Source: Actinomycetospora callitridis
Lineage (GTDB): Bacteria > Actinomycetota > Actinomycetes > Mycobacteriales > Pseudonocardiaceae
DNA: 64,000 nucleotides
Direction: 5' to 3'
NCBI RefSeq assembly: GCF_028737265.1
Contig: NZ_JAQZAK010000014.1
Location: forward strand, 29,369-93,368
A program made the translations under genes and the position numbers. The notes beneath the pieces were generated by a model that saw only the letters and a list, made by a program, of their open reading frames with translations, was not told the DNA's origin and searched no databases. Shown here in pieces: positions 31,246-38,981 of this stretch. Numbering within the stretch: the first letter of the stretch is position 1; each line of letters opens with the position of its first letter.

Positions 31246-32112
31246 CTACCGCTCGGCGGTGATGTTCCAGCTGGTCAGGTTGCCGCGGTCGATGGCGACG
31301 CCGTCCGACACCGTCAGCGTCCAGGGCCCGGAGACCGACTGCCCGACCAGCGGCGCCAGCGGACTCCCGGGCTGGCGGCTGTCGAGCTGCAGGTTGAGGT
31401 TCGGGTTGGCGCGCGTGCAGTCGTTGCTGTCGGCCAGGACCGTCTGCTGGCCCTGCGGCGAGCGCAGGGAGACGACGAGGTCGCAGGTATAGGGGTGCGT
31501 GATCGACACGCCCACCTGGATGGCCGACACCGTGCCGGAACCGTCGAGCTCGATCGTGTCCGTGACGCCGGCGGGGCTGGAGTCCGGGATCGCGAGGCTG
31601 CGCTGCGACGCGCCCGTCACGGTGCCGCCCGCGCCGAGGGCGATGACGAGCACGATGGCCACCACGAGGACGACCAGCAGCGCGACGCCGCCGAGGATCC
31701 AGGGCAGGGCCTTGTTCTTCTTCTGGGGCGGCGGCCCGTAGCCGTAGCCCGGCTGCCCGTAGCCGGGCTGCCCGTAGGGCTGGCCGTAGCCGGGCTGCCC
31801 GTAGCCCTGCTGGCCGTAGGGCTGTCCGTACCCGGGCTGGCCGTACCCCTGCTGCCCGTAGCCGGGCTGGCCATAGCCCTGCTGGCCGTACCCCTGCTGC
31901 CCGTACCCGGGCTGCTGCCCGTAGCTCTGCTGGGACGGGTCGCCGGTCTGGCCCCCGTAGTACGGCTGCGGACCGGACTGGCCGTACTGACCCGGCTGCT
32001 GCTGCCCGTACCCGGCCGCGGACGGGTCCGCCTGGGGCCCGTGCTGGGTGGGCTGGGACCCGAACGACTCGGGGTGGTTCGGGTCGCCGGACCCGCCGAA
32101 GGGGGAGGACAC
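31246..32112 (-). CDS. Single-pass membrane protein with GYGQP repeats and an extracytoplasmic P (Homo B)-like domain
   Basis: A 288-residue protein. Residues 1-125 are a low-complexity tail of tandem GYGQQ/GYGQP/YGQPG units, residues ~134-158 are one membrane helix (LPWILGGVALLVVLVVAIVL), and the last ~120 residues resemble the beta-sandwich P domain of proprotein convertases (THPYTCDLVVSLRSPQGQQ, then GPWTLTVSDGVAIDRGNLTSW). The GTG at 32112 is chosen because it aligns with the start of the paralogue at 53700-54521; a TTG at 32121 is possible. The cytoplasmic tail is probably disordered, and the role is unknown. Confidence 0.8.
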   Translation of the reverse strand: MSSPFGGSGDPNHPESFGSQPTQHGPQADPSAAGYGQQQPGQYGQSGPQPYYGGQTGDPSQQSYGQQPGYGQQGYGQQGYGQPGYGQQGYGQPGYGQPYGQQGYGQPGYGQPYGQPGYGQPGYGYGPPPQKKNKALPWILGGVALLVVLVVAIVLVIALGAGGTVTGASQRSLAIPDSSPAGVTDTIELDGSGTVSAIQVGVSITHPYTCDLVVSLRSPQGQQTVLADSNDCTRANPNLNLQLDSRQPGSPLAPLVGQSVSGPWTLTVSDGVAIDRGNLTSWNITAER

Positions 32113-32229
32113 TCGCGGCAACTTACCTGTCGCATCCCGTACCGGACCCGGTCCCGTCGAACGGTTCCCGGCGAATCCCGGCGCGTTCGTCGATCTTGCG
32201 CCGAGAGTGGACGTTCCGGGACGAACCCC

Positions 32230-32571
32230 TCACTCCTGGGCGTGCGCCCGGAGCCGTTCGGACCAGGACAGCGTCCGCGGTGGGTCCCCGACGTCGGCGT
32301 AGACCTGCCCGTCGATCTCGCGGACGGGGTGCACGCCGAGCACGTGCTGCGGCGAGGTCGAGCACTCCCCCGTGTCGACGTCGAAGCGGTACCAGTGCCA
32401 CGGGCAGACGAGCGTGCGCCCGTCGCGGACCCAGCCCTGCTCGAGCGGCCCGCGGTTGTGCGGGCAGTGGGCGTCGACCACCCGCCACCCGTCGGGCAGC
32501 TCGAGCGCGACGAAGCGCCGGCCGTCGTCACTCTCGACGACGCCCGGCCCGTCGACGCGCACGAGGCTCAC
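32230..32571 (-). CDS. Rieske [2Fe-2S] ferredoxin
   Basis: A 113-residue Rieske protein with ligands in DAHCPHNRGPLEQG (about residue 36) and LVCPWHWYRFDVDTGE (about 56). It resembles the ferredoxin components of ring-hydroxylating oxygenases and would hand electrons to an oxygenase such as the one at 28221, or keep an extradiol dioxygenase iron reduced as XylT does. The GTG at 32571 overlaps the tautomerase stop (GTGA). It is the last gene of a minus-strand meta-pathway operon. Confidence 0.85.
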   Translation of the reverse strand: MSLVRVDGPGVVESDDGRRFVALELPDGWRVVDAHCPHNRGPLEQGWVRDGRTLVCPWHWYRFDVDTGECSTSPQHVLGVHPVREIDGQVYADVGDPPRTLSWSERLRAHAQE

Positions 32572-32771
32572 CTCTGACCCGACGCCCTCAACGCGGCGAG
32601 CGACTCCCCACCCACGAACCAGTGCTCGGGCTCGCACTCGGTGACGACGACCCGCACGTTCCCCGCGGGCGCCCCGACCGCGCGCGACACGGCAGCGGTG
32701 ACCTCCTCCCCGAGCGCGGCGAGCTGCTCGGGGGTCCGTCCCCGGGCGAGGGTGATCTGTACGAGCGGCAT
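32568..32771 (-). CDS. 4-oxalocrotonate tautomerase
   Basis: A 67-residue protein starting MPLVQITLARGRTPEQL, so cleavage of Met gives the catalytic Pro1. It has the family length and the conserved arginine near residue 11. It ketonises 2-hydroxymuconate to 4-oxalocrotonate ahead of the decarboxylase encoded just upstream. It lies 59 bases downstream of the decarboxylase gene, with a hairpin in between, and is coupled to the ferredoxin gene. Confidence 0.88.
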   Translation of the reverse strand: MPLVQITLARGRTPEQLAALGEEVTAAVSRAVGAPAGNVRVVVTECEPEHWFVGGESLAALRASGQR

Positions 32772-32794
32772 CCGAGTGCCTCCATTCGTCACCC

Positions 32795-32834
32795 GTGAGC
32801 GAAGTTCCCGGCCATAGCCGGGAACTCCACTCAC
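32795..32834 (-). terminator. Hairpin between the decarboxylase and tautomerase genes; also a dispersed repeat
   Basis: GTGAG...AGTTCCCGGC-cata-GCCGGGAACT...CTCAC forms a strong stem that overlaps the decarboxylase stop. The 22 bases from 32791 recur with one mismatch at 63978-63999. It could attenuate transcription between the upper and lower parts of the operon. Confidence 0.6.
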
Positions 32835-33598
32835 GTACAGGCGAGCTCCACCGTCCCGAGACGGTCGATGGTCACGGTCACGACGTCGCCGGGGGCGACG
32901 GGCGTGGCGGCGGTGAGTCCGCCGGAGAGGATCACCTCGCCGGCGGCGAGGCCCTCGCCCGACGCCGCGAGACGGCGCACGAGCCAGGCGACGGCGGCGG
33001 CCGGGTGGCCGAGGGACGCCGCCCCCGACGCCGTGGCCACGAGCTCGCCGTTCTTCTCCAGCAGCACGCCGACCAGCCGGACGTCGACGCCCGCCGCGGG
33101 CACCGGACTGCCGACGACGAACCGCGCGGCCGAGGTGTTGTCGGCGACGACGTCGGCCATCGTGAAGCGGTAGTCGCGGAACCGGGAGTCGAGGATCTCG
33201 ATGCCCACGGCGAGGCCCGAGGTCGCGCCCAGCACGTCGGACGCGGTGACGTGCTCGCCCGCGAGGTCACGCCCCATCTGGAACACGATCTCCGGCTCGG
33301 CACGCGGCTGGATCAGCTCGCCGGTGCGCAGCGGCTCGCCGAGGTCGAGCGCGCCGGTGCCGGGCAGGAAGCCGAACACCGGGTCGGCCACCCCGACCTG
33401 GGCCTGCTTGGCCCGCGACGTGACCCCGAGCTTCCAGCCCACCCGCGGCCCGGCCTGCTCGCGCAGCACGCGCTGCACGGCGTAGCCGGTCTCGAGGTCC
33501 AGGTCGCCGACGTCGTCGGAGAGCGGCTCGATCGCCGTGCGCTCGGTGACGGCCTTGGTCAGGCGCGCGGCGAGGTCGTGGACATCCACGGAAGCCAT
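32831..33598 (-). CDS. 4-oxalocrotonate decarboxylase
   Basis: A 255-residue protein of the hydratase/decarboxylase family. Two features favour the DmpH/NahK decarboxylase over the hydratase: VGWKLGVTSRAKQAQVGV with a GFLPGTG loop, and RDYRFTMADVVADNTS with LEKNGE and LSGGLTAATPVAPGD. It converts 4-oxalocrotonate to 2-oxopent-4-enoate with a divalent metal (EIVF...EILDSR region). ATG 33598 overlaps the hydratase stop by one base; in this pathway the two proteins usually form a complex. Confidence 0.87.
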   Translation of the reverse strand: MASVDVHDLAARLTKAVTERTAIEPLSDDVGDLDLETGYAVQRVLREQAGPRVGWKLGVTSRAKQAQVGVADPVFGFLPGTGALDLGEPLRTGELIQPRAEPEIVFQMGRDLAGEHVTASDVLGATSGLAVGIEILDSRFRDYRFTMADVVADNTSAARFVVGSPVPAAGVDVRLVGVLLEKNGELVATASGAASLGHPAAAVAWLVRRLAASGEGLAAGEVILSGGLTAATPVAPGDVVTVTIDRLGTVELACT

Positions 33599-34389
33599 CA
33601 GCTCGTCTCCTTCACGCGGATCGTCACGGGTCCGAGTCGGTCGAACTCCGCCCGGAACACGTCGCCGGCCTTCAGCGGCACGGCGGCGTGGAGCGCGCCG
33701 GTCATGATCAGGTGGCCGGGCTCGAGGGCGGCGCCGGCCTCGCCGAGCACGTTGGCCAGCCAGGCGACGACGGCCAGCGGGTCACCCAGCGCGGCGGCTC
33801 CGGCGCCCGTGTCGACGAGCTCGCCGTTGCGGGTGAAGGTCATCCCGATCAGCCGGGTGTCGAGCCCCGCCAACGGCACGAGCCGCGACGAGACCGCGAC
33901 CGCGCCGTTCGACGCGAGGTCGGCGACGGTGTCGGCGAGCTTGATCCGCCAGTCGGCGATCCGGGAGTCGACGATCTCCATCGCGGCCGCCGCCCCGGCG
34001 ATCGCGGGCGCGACGTCGGTCGGCGTGATCCCGGGCCCCTGCAGGCGCGACCCGAGCACGAACACGATCTCGGCCTCGACCTTGGGCGCGATGAAGCGGT
34101 CGAGCGGGATCGCGTCGCCGTCGCGGTAGACCGTCGACGAGAGCACCGGGCCGTAGTCCGGGGTGTCGATCCCGATCATCTTCTGCATCGCCGCCGACGT
34201 GACGCCGACCTTGTGCCCCACCACCCGGTCACCGTCGGCGAGCAGCAGCGGCACCAGCTCCTGCTGGATCGCGTAGCCGTCGGCCATGCCGAGGTCGGGC
34301 TCGGTGTCGGTGAACGGTGGGATCGGCACGCGGGTGCGACGCGCTTCGTACAGGGCCCGCGCCTTCGCGGCCGCGTCGGTGACAGGCAC
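33598..34389 (-). CDS. 2-oxopent-4-enoate hydratase
   Basis: A 263-residue DmpE/MhpD-type hydratase. VVGHKVGVTSAAMQKMIGI, KVEAEIVFVLGSRLQGPGIT, then MEIVDSRIADWRIKLADTVAD follow the hydratase pattern, with the metal-ligand glutamates in EAEIVF and MEIVDS. It adds water to 2-hydroxypenta-2,4-dienoate to give 4-hydroxy-2-oxovalerate, the substrate of the aldolase encoded at 5296. GTG 34389 lies directly before the IclR stop, so the genes are tightly packed. Confidence 0.9.
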   Translation of the reverse strand: MPVTDAAAKARALYEARRTRVPIPPFTDTEPDLGMADGYAIQQELVPLLLADGDRVVGHKVGVTSAAMQKMIGIDTPDYGPVLSSTVYRDGDAIPLDRFIAPKVEAEIVFVLGSRLQGPGITPTDVAPAIAGAAAAMEIVDSRIADWRIKLADTVADLASNGAVAVSSRLVPLAGLDTRLIGMTFTRNGELVDTGAGAAALGDPLAVVAWLANVLGEAGAALEPGHLIMTGALHAAVPLKAGDVFRAEFDRLGPVTIRVKETS

Positions 34390-35181
34390 TCAGCTCTCCT
34401 TCTGCAACGACATGACGTCCTCCGACCAGCCCAGACGCCGGGACACGGCCTCGCCGGCCTCGACGACGACGCGGGCCAGACGCTTGCGGGGCATGGCACG
34501 GAACCGGCTCACGGGCGCCCCGATCCCGATGGCGGCGACCACGGCGCCGTGCCGGTCGCGGATGGGCGCGGCCAGGGAGGCGATCCCGATCTCGCGCTCG
34601 TCGACGGCGTCGGCCCATCCGCGGGCGCGCACGGTGCCGAGCGCCCGGCGCATCTCGTCGGGGTCGGTGATCGTCTGCGGGGTGTGGCGCGTCAGGGACG
34701 CGGTGGCGAGGAAGCGTTCGCGCACGGGCTCGGACGCGAACGCCATCAGTACCTTGCCTGAGCTCGTGCAGTGCACGGGCACGCGCCGGCCGGTCTCGGT
34801 GAACAGCCGCAGGGCGTGGCTGGACTCGAGGCGGTCGACGTAGACGACGTCGTGCCCGTCGAGCATCCCGACCTGCGCGGACTCGCCGGTCTCCTCCCGC
34901 AGGTGCGCGAGCACCGAGCCCGCGGCGGCGTGCAGGTCCATGTGGACGCGCACCGCCTCGCCGAGCTCGAAGACGACGAGACCGAGCCGGTAGCCGCCGG
35001 TGGCGGGGTCCTGCTCGACCAGCCCCTCGGTGGCGAGGGTCGTGAGCAGCCGGTGCACCGCGCTCTTGCCCAGCCCGAGGCGCCGCGCGAGCTCCGAGAC
35101 CCCGAGCGACTCCTCCCGCGTCAGGAACGCCTTGAGCAGGCGCGCGGCGTTGGTCACGGTCTGCAGGGGCGCGTCGGTCAC
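34390..35181 (-). CDS. IclR-family transcriptional regulator of the meta-pathway operon
   Basis: A 263-residue IclR protein: ARLLKAFLTREESLGVSELARRL and LGKSAVHRLLTTLATEGLV form the winged helix, and the effector domain includes ESAQVGMLDGHDVVYVDRLES and SSGKVLMAFAS. It lies inside the operon between the unknown 229-residue protein (GTGA overlap) and the hydratase. The GTTCC-N7-GGAAC dyad at 35904 upstream of the operon is its probable target. It resembles the IclR at 18716 closely, so the two may share a DNA motif. Confidence 0.9.
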   Translation of the reverse strand: MTDAPLQTVTNAARLLKAFLTREESLGVSELARRLGLGKSAVHRLLTTLATEGLVEQDPATGGYRLGLVVFELGEAVRVHMDLHAAAGSVLAHLREETGESAQVGMLDGHDVVYVDRLESSHALRLFTETGRRVPVHCTSSGKVLMAFASEPVRERFLATASLTRHTPQTITDPDEMRRALGTVRARGWADAVDEREIGIASLAAPIRDRHGAVVAAIGIGAPVSRFRAMPRKRLARVVVEAGEAVSRRLGWSEDVMSLQKES

Positions 35182-35867
35182 ACCGGTTCCTCGGTGAACG
35201 CCTTCAGCAGCACCTTGCGCACCCCGTCCGGGTCCGGGGTCGCGCCCGGGCGCAGGGACGCGTCGACGGCCTCGCCGACCGTCGCGTCGTGGGGTCGGAT
35301 GGCGCGGGCCAGCAGGACCTGCGCGCGGGCGAGCCCGGCGACGGCGGCGCCCTCCATCTCGTCGACCAGCGCCTCGCGCCCGCGGGCACGATCGCGCAGG
35401 CGCTCGAAGTCGCGCGTCGCGGCGGAGTGCGCGCTCGCGAGCCCCGAGCCGACGTGGCCCGCGTGGTGCGGCGAGAGACCGGAGCCGGGCTGCGTGACGA
35501 CGTGGTAGACGACGGTGGCGATCCCCAGCGCGCCGCGGACCTTCTCCGACGCCGGCCCCTCGGACTCGTCGATCAGCCCCAGCGCCGGCACGACCACCGG
35601 GTCGTAGAACCGGACCGTCCACTCGAGGCCCTCGAACTCGCCGGGCACCTCGACCTCCTGCCCGCGCGGGGGCCCGAGACCCTCCGTCGTCGCCAGGATG
35701 TGCAGGTTGCGCGCGCCGACCGCGGCCACCGTGAGACGCCCGGCCGCGAGCAGCGGCAGACGCCCCTGGACGGCGGGCGGGAACGTCGTCGCCTGCTTCA
35801 CGTAGGCGCGGTGGATGCCCTCGACGTAGCCGGCGACGGCCTTGCGCATCGCCATCGGGTCCGCCAT
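35178..35867 (-). CDS. Conserved-looking protein of unknown function, first gene of the meta-pathway operon
   Basis: A 229-residue soluble protein that I do not recognise. Visible segments are RKAVAGYVEGIHRAYVKQA near the start, LPLLAAGRLTVAAVGARNLHIL, FEGLEWTVRFYDPVVVPALG and a histidine-rich GSGLSPHHAGHVGSGLASAH near residue 137. Helical C-terminal sequence follows. There is no signal peptide or membrane segment. Start: ATG 35867 with GGGAGGGG six bases ahead. It leads the IclR-hydratase-decarboxylase operon and is divergent from the catechol dioxygenases, so it probably handles an aromatic intermediate or modulates those enzymes. Confidence 0.7.
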   Translation of the reverse strand: MADPMAMRKAVAGYVEGIHRAYVKQATTFPPAVQGRLPLLAAGRLTVAAVGARNLHILATTEGLGPPRGQEVEVPGEFEGLEWTVRFYDPVVVPALGLIDESEGPASEKVRGALGIATVVYHVVTQPGSGLSPHHAGHVGSGLASAHSAATRDFERLRDRARGREALVDEMEGAAVAGLARAQVLLARAIRPHDATVGEAVDASLRPGATPDPDGVRKVLLKAFTEEPV

Positions 35868-35902
35868 GCCGACCCCTCCCGTCAAGCCCTCGCCGCGACC
35901 GT

Positions 35903-35921
35903 CGTTCCGTAAAGCGGAACG
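35903..35921. promoter_or_regulatory. Dyad CGTTCCG-N5-CGGAACG (GTTCC-N7-GGAAC operator, site 2)
   Basis: A perfect 19-bp dyad in the 135-base divergent region between the meta-pathway operon and the catechol dioxygenase operon. Its core (35904-35920) has the same arms and spacing as the site at 14402-14418. A further TTCCGGAA palindrome lies about ten bases downstream. IclR proteins bind dyads of this kind. Confidence 0.6.
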
Positions 35922-35952
35922 CACTGTCTTCCTTCCGGAACGCTAGGGCGGT

Positions 35953-35958
35953 TAGCGT
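35953..35958 (+). promoter_or_regulatory. Candidate -10 element of the catechol dioxygenase operon
   Basis: TAGCGT in the context GGTTAGCGTCGTGGCGTC, 44 bases before the ATG at 36003 and 32 bases downstream of the dyad at 35903-35921. Confidence 0.4.
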
Positions 35959-36002
35959 CGTGGCGTCAAGGAAGCCGGCTCGCCCGGGAAAGGGCATCTC
36001 GC

Positions 36003-36917
36003 ATGGGAATCCTCCGCCTGGCCCACGTCGACGTCCGCACGCCAGACCTCGATCTCTCCACCGCGTACTACACCGAGGTGATGGGTCTGCAGCAGGTGCA
36101 GCGCACCGACGACGCGGTCTACCTCAAGTGCTGGGACGAGGAGGACCACCACTCCCTGCGGATGCGCTACAACCCGCGCACGGGGCTGGACTCCTTCACG
36201 TTCCGCGTCGAGGAGGAGGACGACCTCCACGACTTCGAGAAGAAGGTCGAGGCCTACGGCTGCCCGACGCAGCGGGTCAGCCGCGGCGGGGCGATCGGGC
36301 AGGGCGAGTCGATCCGCTTCGAGGTCCCGTCCGGCCAGATCATGGAGCTGGTCTGGGACATCGAGAAGACCGGCAACATCCTCGGCAAGCACAACCCCTC
36401 GCCGGTCCCGCCGCCCGACATGCAGGGCATCGCGCCCCCGCGCATGGACCACATGCTGGTCAACGCGGAGGAGGTCGCGGAGTCGGCGGCGTTCTTCATC
36501 GACGTGCTCGGCATGCGGATGACCGAGCAGGTGCTCGACGGCAACGGCCACCAGCTCGGCGTGTGGCTCGCGGGCAACACCCGCTCCCCGCACGACATCG
36601 CGATCGTCAACGGCCCCAACGGCGCCCTGCACCACTGGGCCTACTGGCTCGACGACTGGGACCAGATCCGCAAGGCGGCCGACACGCTCGCCTACAACGG
36701 CGTGCAGATCGACCAGGGCCCGACGCGCCACGGCGTCACGCGCGGCAACACCATCTACTTCTTCGACCCGCTCGGCATCCGGAACGAGGTCTTCACCGGC
36801 GGCTACTGGGTCGACCCCGACACCGAGATCCTCACCTGGACCGAGGACAACTTCGGCAAGGGCCTCTTCTACTACGAGAACGTCATCAGCCAGCGGTTCC
36901 TGCGGATGCACACGTAA
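36003..36917 (+). CDS. Catechol 2,3-dioxygenase-type extradiol dioxygenase (VOC fold), copy 1
   Basis: A 304-residue type I extradiol dioxygenase with two vicinal-oxygen-chelate domains. The iron ligands expected from XylE (H153, H214, E265) are visible: histidine in RMDHMLV (about 149), histidine in GALHHWAYWLDDW (about 208) and glutamate in GIRNEVFTGGYW (about 261). It opens catechol or a substituted catechol next to the hydroxyls using Fe(II) and oxygen. The start is ATG 36003. It is the first gene of an operon with a paralogue and a histidine phosphatase. Confidence 0.92.
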   Translation: MGILRLAHVDVRTPDLDLSTAYYTEVMGLQQVQRTDDAVYLKCWDEEDHHSLRMRYNPRTGLDSFTFRVEEEDDLHDFEKKVEAYGCPTQRVSRGGAIGQGESIRFEVPSGQIMELVWDIEKTGNILGKHNPSPVPPPDMQGIAPPRMDHMLVNAEEVAESAAFFIDVLGMRMTEQVLDGNGHQLGVWLAGNTRSPHDIAIVNGPNGALHHWAYWLDDWDQIRKAADTLAYNGVQIDQGPTRHGVTRGNTIYFFDPLGIRNEVFTGGYWVDPDTEILTWTEDNFGKGLFYYENVISQRFLRMHT

Positions 36918-36934
36918 AGGGGACGACGACAGAC

Positions 36935-37873
36935 GTGGCCACCACATCGGACCGGATCATCCGGCTGCAGCACGTCGAGGTCCGGGTCCCCGACCTGGAG
37001 CTCGCCACCGCCTACTACACCGAGGTCCTGGGCCTCATCGAGACCGCCCGCGACGAGCGCGACGGCGCCCCGCGGGTCTTCCTCAAGTGCTGGGACGAGC
37101 GTGAGCACCACTCGGTGATCCTGCGCGAGGCCCCCACCTACGGCCTCGACCACATGTCGTTCAAGCTCAACGAGGCATCTGACCTCGACCACTTCACGAC
37201 GAAGCTCGAGGCGGCCGGCGTTCCGGTCAAGCGGTTCGCCTCCCGCGAGCTCGGCCCGGGCTGGGGCGAGGCGATCCGCTTCGAGTCGCCGTCGGGGCAC
37301 CTCGTGGAGCTGACCCACGGCACCGAGCGGATCGGCAACATGCTGCCGAAGACGAACCCGCCGCCGCGTCCGCAGGACCTCATCGGCATCGCGCCGCCGC
37401 GCCTGGACCACCTGTTCGTCATGGCCGAGGACGTCGAGGCGTTCACGGCGTTCTTCACCGAGCTGCTCGAGTTCCGGCTCACCGAGCAGATCCTCGCCAA
37501 CGACGGCCACCAGCTCGCGACGTTCCTCGAGCACTCGCACACCCCGCACGACATCGCCGTCATCACGGGCCCGAACGGGGCGCTGCACCACTTCGCGTTC
37601 TGGCTCGACGACTGGAACGCGATCCGCGAGGCCGCCGACGCGCTCGCGTACCACGGCGTGAACATCGACGTGGCCCCCACGCGCCACGGCGTGACCCGCG
37701 GCTACACGACCTACTTCTTCGACCCGGCGGGCAACCGCAACGAGCTCTTCACGGGCGGCTACTGGGTGGACCCGGACTTCGAGCCGATCACCTGGACCGA
37801 GGAGGAGATGGGGCGCGCGATCTTCTACTACCACCGCCAGGTCAACGAGCGCTTCTTCACTGTTCACTCCTGA
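36935..37873 (+). CDS. Catechol 2,3-dioxygenase-type extradiol dioxygenase (VOC fold), copy 2
   Basis: A 312-residue paralogue of the preceding gene with the same two-domain VOC layout and all three iron ligands: histidine in RLDHLFV (about 157), histidine in GALHHFAFWLDDW (about 216) and glutamate in NRNELFTGGYW (about 269). Shared segments such as DVAPTRHGVTRGYTTYFFDP show a tandem duplication followed by divergence, so the copies probably prefer differently substituted catechols. It starts at GTG 36935, about 12 bases after AAAGGGG. Confidence 0.9.
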   Translation: MATTSDRIIRLQHVEVRVPDLELATAYYTEVLGLIETARDERDGAPRVFLKCWDEREHHSVILREAPTYGLDHMSFKLNEASDLDHFTTKLEAAGVPVKRFASRELGPGWGEAIRFESPSGHLVELTHGTERIGNMLPKTNPPPRPQDLIGIAPPRLDHLFVMAEDVEAFTAFFTELLEFRLTEQILANDGHQLATFLEHSHTPHDIAVITGPNGALHHFAFWLDDWNAIREAADALAYHGVNIDVAPTRHGVTRGYTTYFFDPAGNRNELFTGGYWVDPDFEPITWTEEEMGRAIFYYHRQVNERFFTVHS

Positions 37874-37885
37874 TAGGGGCAGATC

Positions 37886-38977
37886 GTGACCAGCACCGAC
37901 AACCGCCCCGACGCCCGGTCCGTCCACCGCTACGAGGCCCCGGACTACCTGTCGCGCTACCGCTCGCGTCGGGGTGGGGACAAAGCGCCGGAGTCTGCTG
38001 CCCCGCCCTCTCCCGAGGCACCGCCGGAGGGTGACAACACCCCGCTGTACCTGCGCCGCTTCCGTGAGCGGGGCTCGGCGGCCGCGGACACGGCGACGGT
38101 CGAGTACGACGGGAAGACCTTCACGCCGGCGCTCGCCGAGGCCAGCCGGGGCAAGGAGGTCGCGGCCCCCGTCGAGCGGCGGGCGTCCGAGAAGATCGTC
38201 TGCGAGATCTCGATCATCCGGCACGGCATCACCCAGGGCTACTCCACCGACGCCGGGCTGACGCCGATGGGCGGCTGGCAGGCCCACCGCCGCGGCCACG
38301 AGCTCGCCCGGCGCTTCGACGCCGGCGACAGCGTGCGCCTCGTCTGCGCCGACACCAACCGCGCCCGCCAGACCGCCGACCAGCTCTACAACGGCGTCAC
38401 CGACGGGCTCGAGATGTGGGGCATCGAGGCCGAGATCACCCGGCCGGAGCCGATCCCGGAGCTGCGCAACTTCGGCGTCTGGACCCCCGACGGGCTGCGC
38501 GACGTCACCTCGGCGTTCCGCCAGTACCAGGCCACCAACGAGACGCTCGAGCGCCTCGCGGTCGGCGACCGGCCCCGCTGGCTCGTCGAGATCGACCGCT
38601 TCTACCGGACCCAGCTGGGCGGGGCGGACCCGATCCAGGAGTGGCTCACGATCCCGATGATGTACTTCGAGCCGCCGGCGATGTGCGTGCGCCGGTTCTG
38701 GCGCGGGTTCCACCGGCTGATCACCGAGTCGACCCAGGAGGACGGGTCGCTGACCCACCGCCGCATCCTCGCGGCGACCCACTCGGGCCCGATGCGCGCG
38801 TTCGCCACCTGGGCGCACGGCTACGACCCCGGCGAGCCGCTGAACACCGAGGAGATCCGGGTCAAGGTGCGCGAGGGCGGACGCAGCGCGTTCGTCTCCT
38901 ACCGCAACCGCGTCACCGAGGTGAACGTCCCACCGCCCGACGAGTTCCCCCAATGGGAAGAGACCGGGGAGGCCTGA
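37886..38977 (+). CDS. Histidine phosphatase-superfamily protein with a repeated N-terminal motif
   Basis: A 363-residue protein. The C-terminal ~255 residues are a histidine-phosphatase domain with the phospho-accepting ISIIRHGITQGYS (about residues 108-120), an arginine in DTNRARQTADQLYNG and a late histidine in AATHSGPMRAF. The first ~105 residues are predicted disordered and contain two similar motifs, PDYLSRYRSRRG (about 19-30) and PLYLRRFRERGS (about 53-64). In this context it may remove phosphate from an aryl phosphate, complementing the PEP-synthase-like pair at 14486; that is inference. GTG 37886 is the start. Confidence 0.8.
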   Translation: MTSTDNRPDARSVHRYEAPDYLSRYRSRRGGDKAPESAAPPSPEAPPEGDNTPLYLRRFRERGSAAADTATVEYDGKTFTPALAEASRGKEVAAPVERRASEKIVCEISIIRHGITQGYSTDAGLTPMGGWQAHRRGHELARRFDAGDSVRLVCADTNRARQTADQLYNGVTDGLEMWGIEAEITRPEPIPELRNFGVWTPDGLRDVTSAFRQYQATNETLERLAVGDRPRWLVEIDRFYRTQLGGADPIQEWLTIPMMYFEPPAMCVRRFWRGFHRLITESTQEDGSLTHRRILAATHSGPMRAFATWAHGYDPGEPLNTEEIRVKVREGGRSAFVSYRNRVTEVNVPPPDEFPQWEETGEA

Positions 38978-38981
38978 TCCG

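Noticed and set aside
31735..31990. Tandem short DNA repeats resembling a CRISPR or minisatellite
   Set aside because: The repeats are in frame and encode GYGQP units of the membrane protein, with no spacers.
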